A stretch of DNA of 64,000 bases. It comes from Streptomyces tsukubensis (GTDB lineage Bacteria > Actinomycetota > Actinomycetes > Streptomycetales > Streptomycetaceae). Shown piece after piece: positions 63,571 through 64,000 of this stretch (its first letter is position 1; every line of letters begins with the position of its first letter). The position numbers and the translations under genes were made by a program. Under the pieces are notes generated by a model that was not told the origin of the DNA, made no database searches, and saw nothing but the letters and a program-made list of their open reading frames with translations. The stretch lies in NCBI RefSeq assembly GCF_009296025.1, contig NZ_CP045178.1, forward strand, positions 5,332,001 to 5,396,000, given 5' to 3'.

Positions 63571-64000
63571 TGCCTGGGATACGCACACACGCCACGCGGG
63601 GCCTCGCCGGGCGAACAGGTAGGGCACGGGCCACCGCCGTGCGAAGGCGCGCCGCCGCCCTGCTGGGCGCGGGCACGCTGCTCGCCGCCACCGGCTGCGG
63701 CGCCGCCGACATGACCAAGCAGGCGTCCCCGTACGCCAATGCCAAGGGCGCCAAGACCGTGACGCTCTCCGTGCAGTCGTGGGTGGGCGCGCAGGCCAAC
63801 ACCGCCGTGGTCAAGTACCTGCTCGAACACAAGCTGCACTACCGGGTCGACACCGTCCAGGTCGACGAGGTGCCCGCCTGGGACGCCCTCAGCCAGGGCC
63901 GGGTGGACGCGATCCTTGAGGACTGGGGCCACCCCGACCAGGAGCAGCGCTACGTCAAGGACAAGAAGACCATCCGGCCCGCGGGCGACCTCGGTGTCAC
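63570..64000 (+). CDS. glycine betaine/choline-binding lipoprotein, 3' truncated by the window
   Basis: The first 143 residues are visible. An Arg-rich n-region and hydrophobic core lead to a lipobox-like LAATGC with the lipid-bearing Cys43. The mature part (KTVTLSVQSWVGAQANTAVVKYLL, then VPAWDALSQGRVDAILEDWGH) is the start of an OpuAC/ProX-type substrate-binding domain. The ATG overlaps the permease stop by one base, completing the transporter operon. The rest lies outside the window. Confidence 0.88.
   Translation, partial: MPGIRTHATRGLAGRTGRARATAVRRRAAALLGAGTLLAATGCGAADMTKQASPYANAKGAKTVTLSVQSWVGAQANTAVVKYLLEHKLHYRVDTVQVDEVPAWDALSQGRVDAILEDWGHPDQEQRYVKDKKTIRPAGDLGV

Overview
The window is a very GC-rich actinobacterial chromosome segment. 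Codon usage, GTG starts, GGAGG-type ribosome binding sites, many LuxR, XRE and NlpC/P60 genes, and the gene content and order (guaA, pcrA, sucCD, purNH, folD, mdh, a betaine locus) all point to Streptomyces or a close relative. This looks like core chromosome. I see no rRNA or tRNA genes, no intact insertion sequence, no CRISPR array and no large biosynthetic cluster. The left edge cuts a Ser/Thr-kinase-like gene and the right edge cuts a lipoprotein gene.

Region by region: (1) 0-6.6 kb: truncated kinase-like membrane protein, succinic semialdehyde dehydrogenase with a GMC flavoprotein, and a convergent LAxTG surface protein. (2) 6.9-13.7 kb: nucleotidyltransferase, chorismate mutase behind a strong leader hairpin, guaA with a large terminator, a PPOX-fold protein, a six-helix membrane protein, remains of a small frameshifted gene next to a perfect (AGCCGT)10 repeat, and a DoxX protein. 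(3) 13.8-17.7 kb: a divergent envelope-stress-type locus (PspC/LiaF-like membrane protein against a PspC-histidine kinase and NarL-type regulator) with two similar CAGGG/CCCTG elements in the shared promoter region. (4) 17.8-28 kb: two NlpC/P60 cell-wall hydrolases, one behind a ydaO-type c-di-AMP riboswitch, then the PcrA helicase, an M23 endopeptidase and a lipase. (5) 28.4-38.4 kb: a B12-binding mutase subunit, a roughly 30-bp minisatellite, and a five-gene module (DUF5691, SWIM zinc finger, MoxR AAA ATPase, DUF5682, VWA protein) read out from one divergent promoter region. (6) 38.9-45 kb: sucCD, a sigma-like membrane protein with an XRE regulator, and a DUF6350 membrane protein. (7) 45-46.5 kb: an Rpn-type PD-(D/E)xK nuclease gene whose 3' part is tandemly duplicated. 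(8) 46.5-56.6 kb: membrane protein, purN-purH, RDD protein, folD-DUF3017, an XRE/collagen-like/DUF2690 protein, and mdh. (9) 57-64 kb: betaine aldehyde dehydrogenase, a choline-oxidase-type flavoprotein and a glycine-betaine/choline ABC transporter.

The two most interesting places are these. First, the Rpn locus. The nuclease gene carries a strong internal ribosome binding site and an in-frame GTG that would yield only its C-terminal 105 residues. A 383-407 bp tandem duplication has created a second free-standing copy of exactly that piece with its own ribosome binding site. This is the layout expected of an intragenic antitoxin that has also become a separate gene. Second, the SWIM/MoxR module. 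The 112 bp between the two divergent units hold a perfect 15-bp inverted repeat whose arms each contain TTGTCAGTG, the upstream half of the RecA-independent DNA-damage promoter known from mycobacteria. The SWIM-side copy is followed at the right distance by a matching -10, and its predicted transcript would begin at or next to the ATG (leaderless). Both are readings of the sequence and have not been tested.
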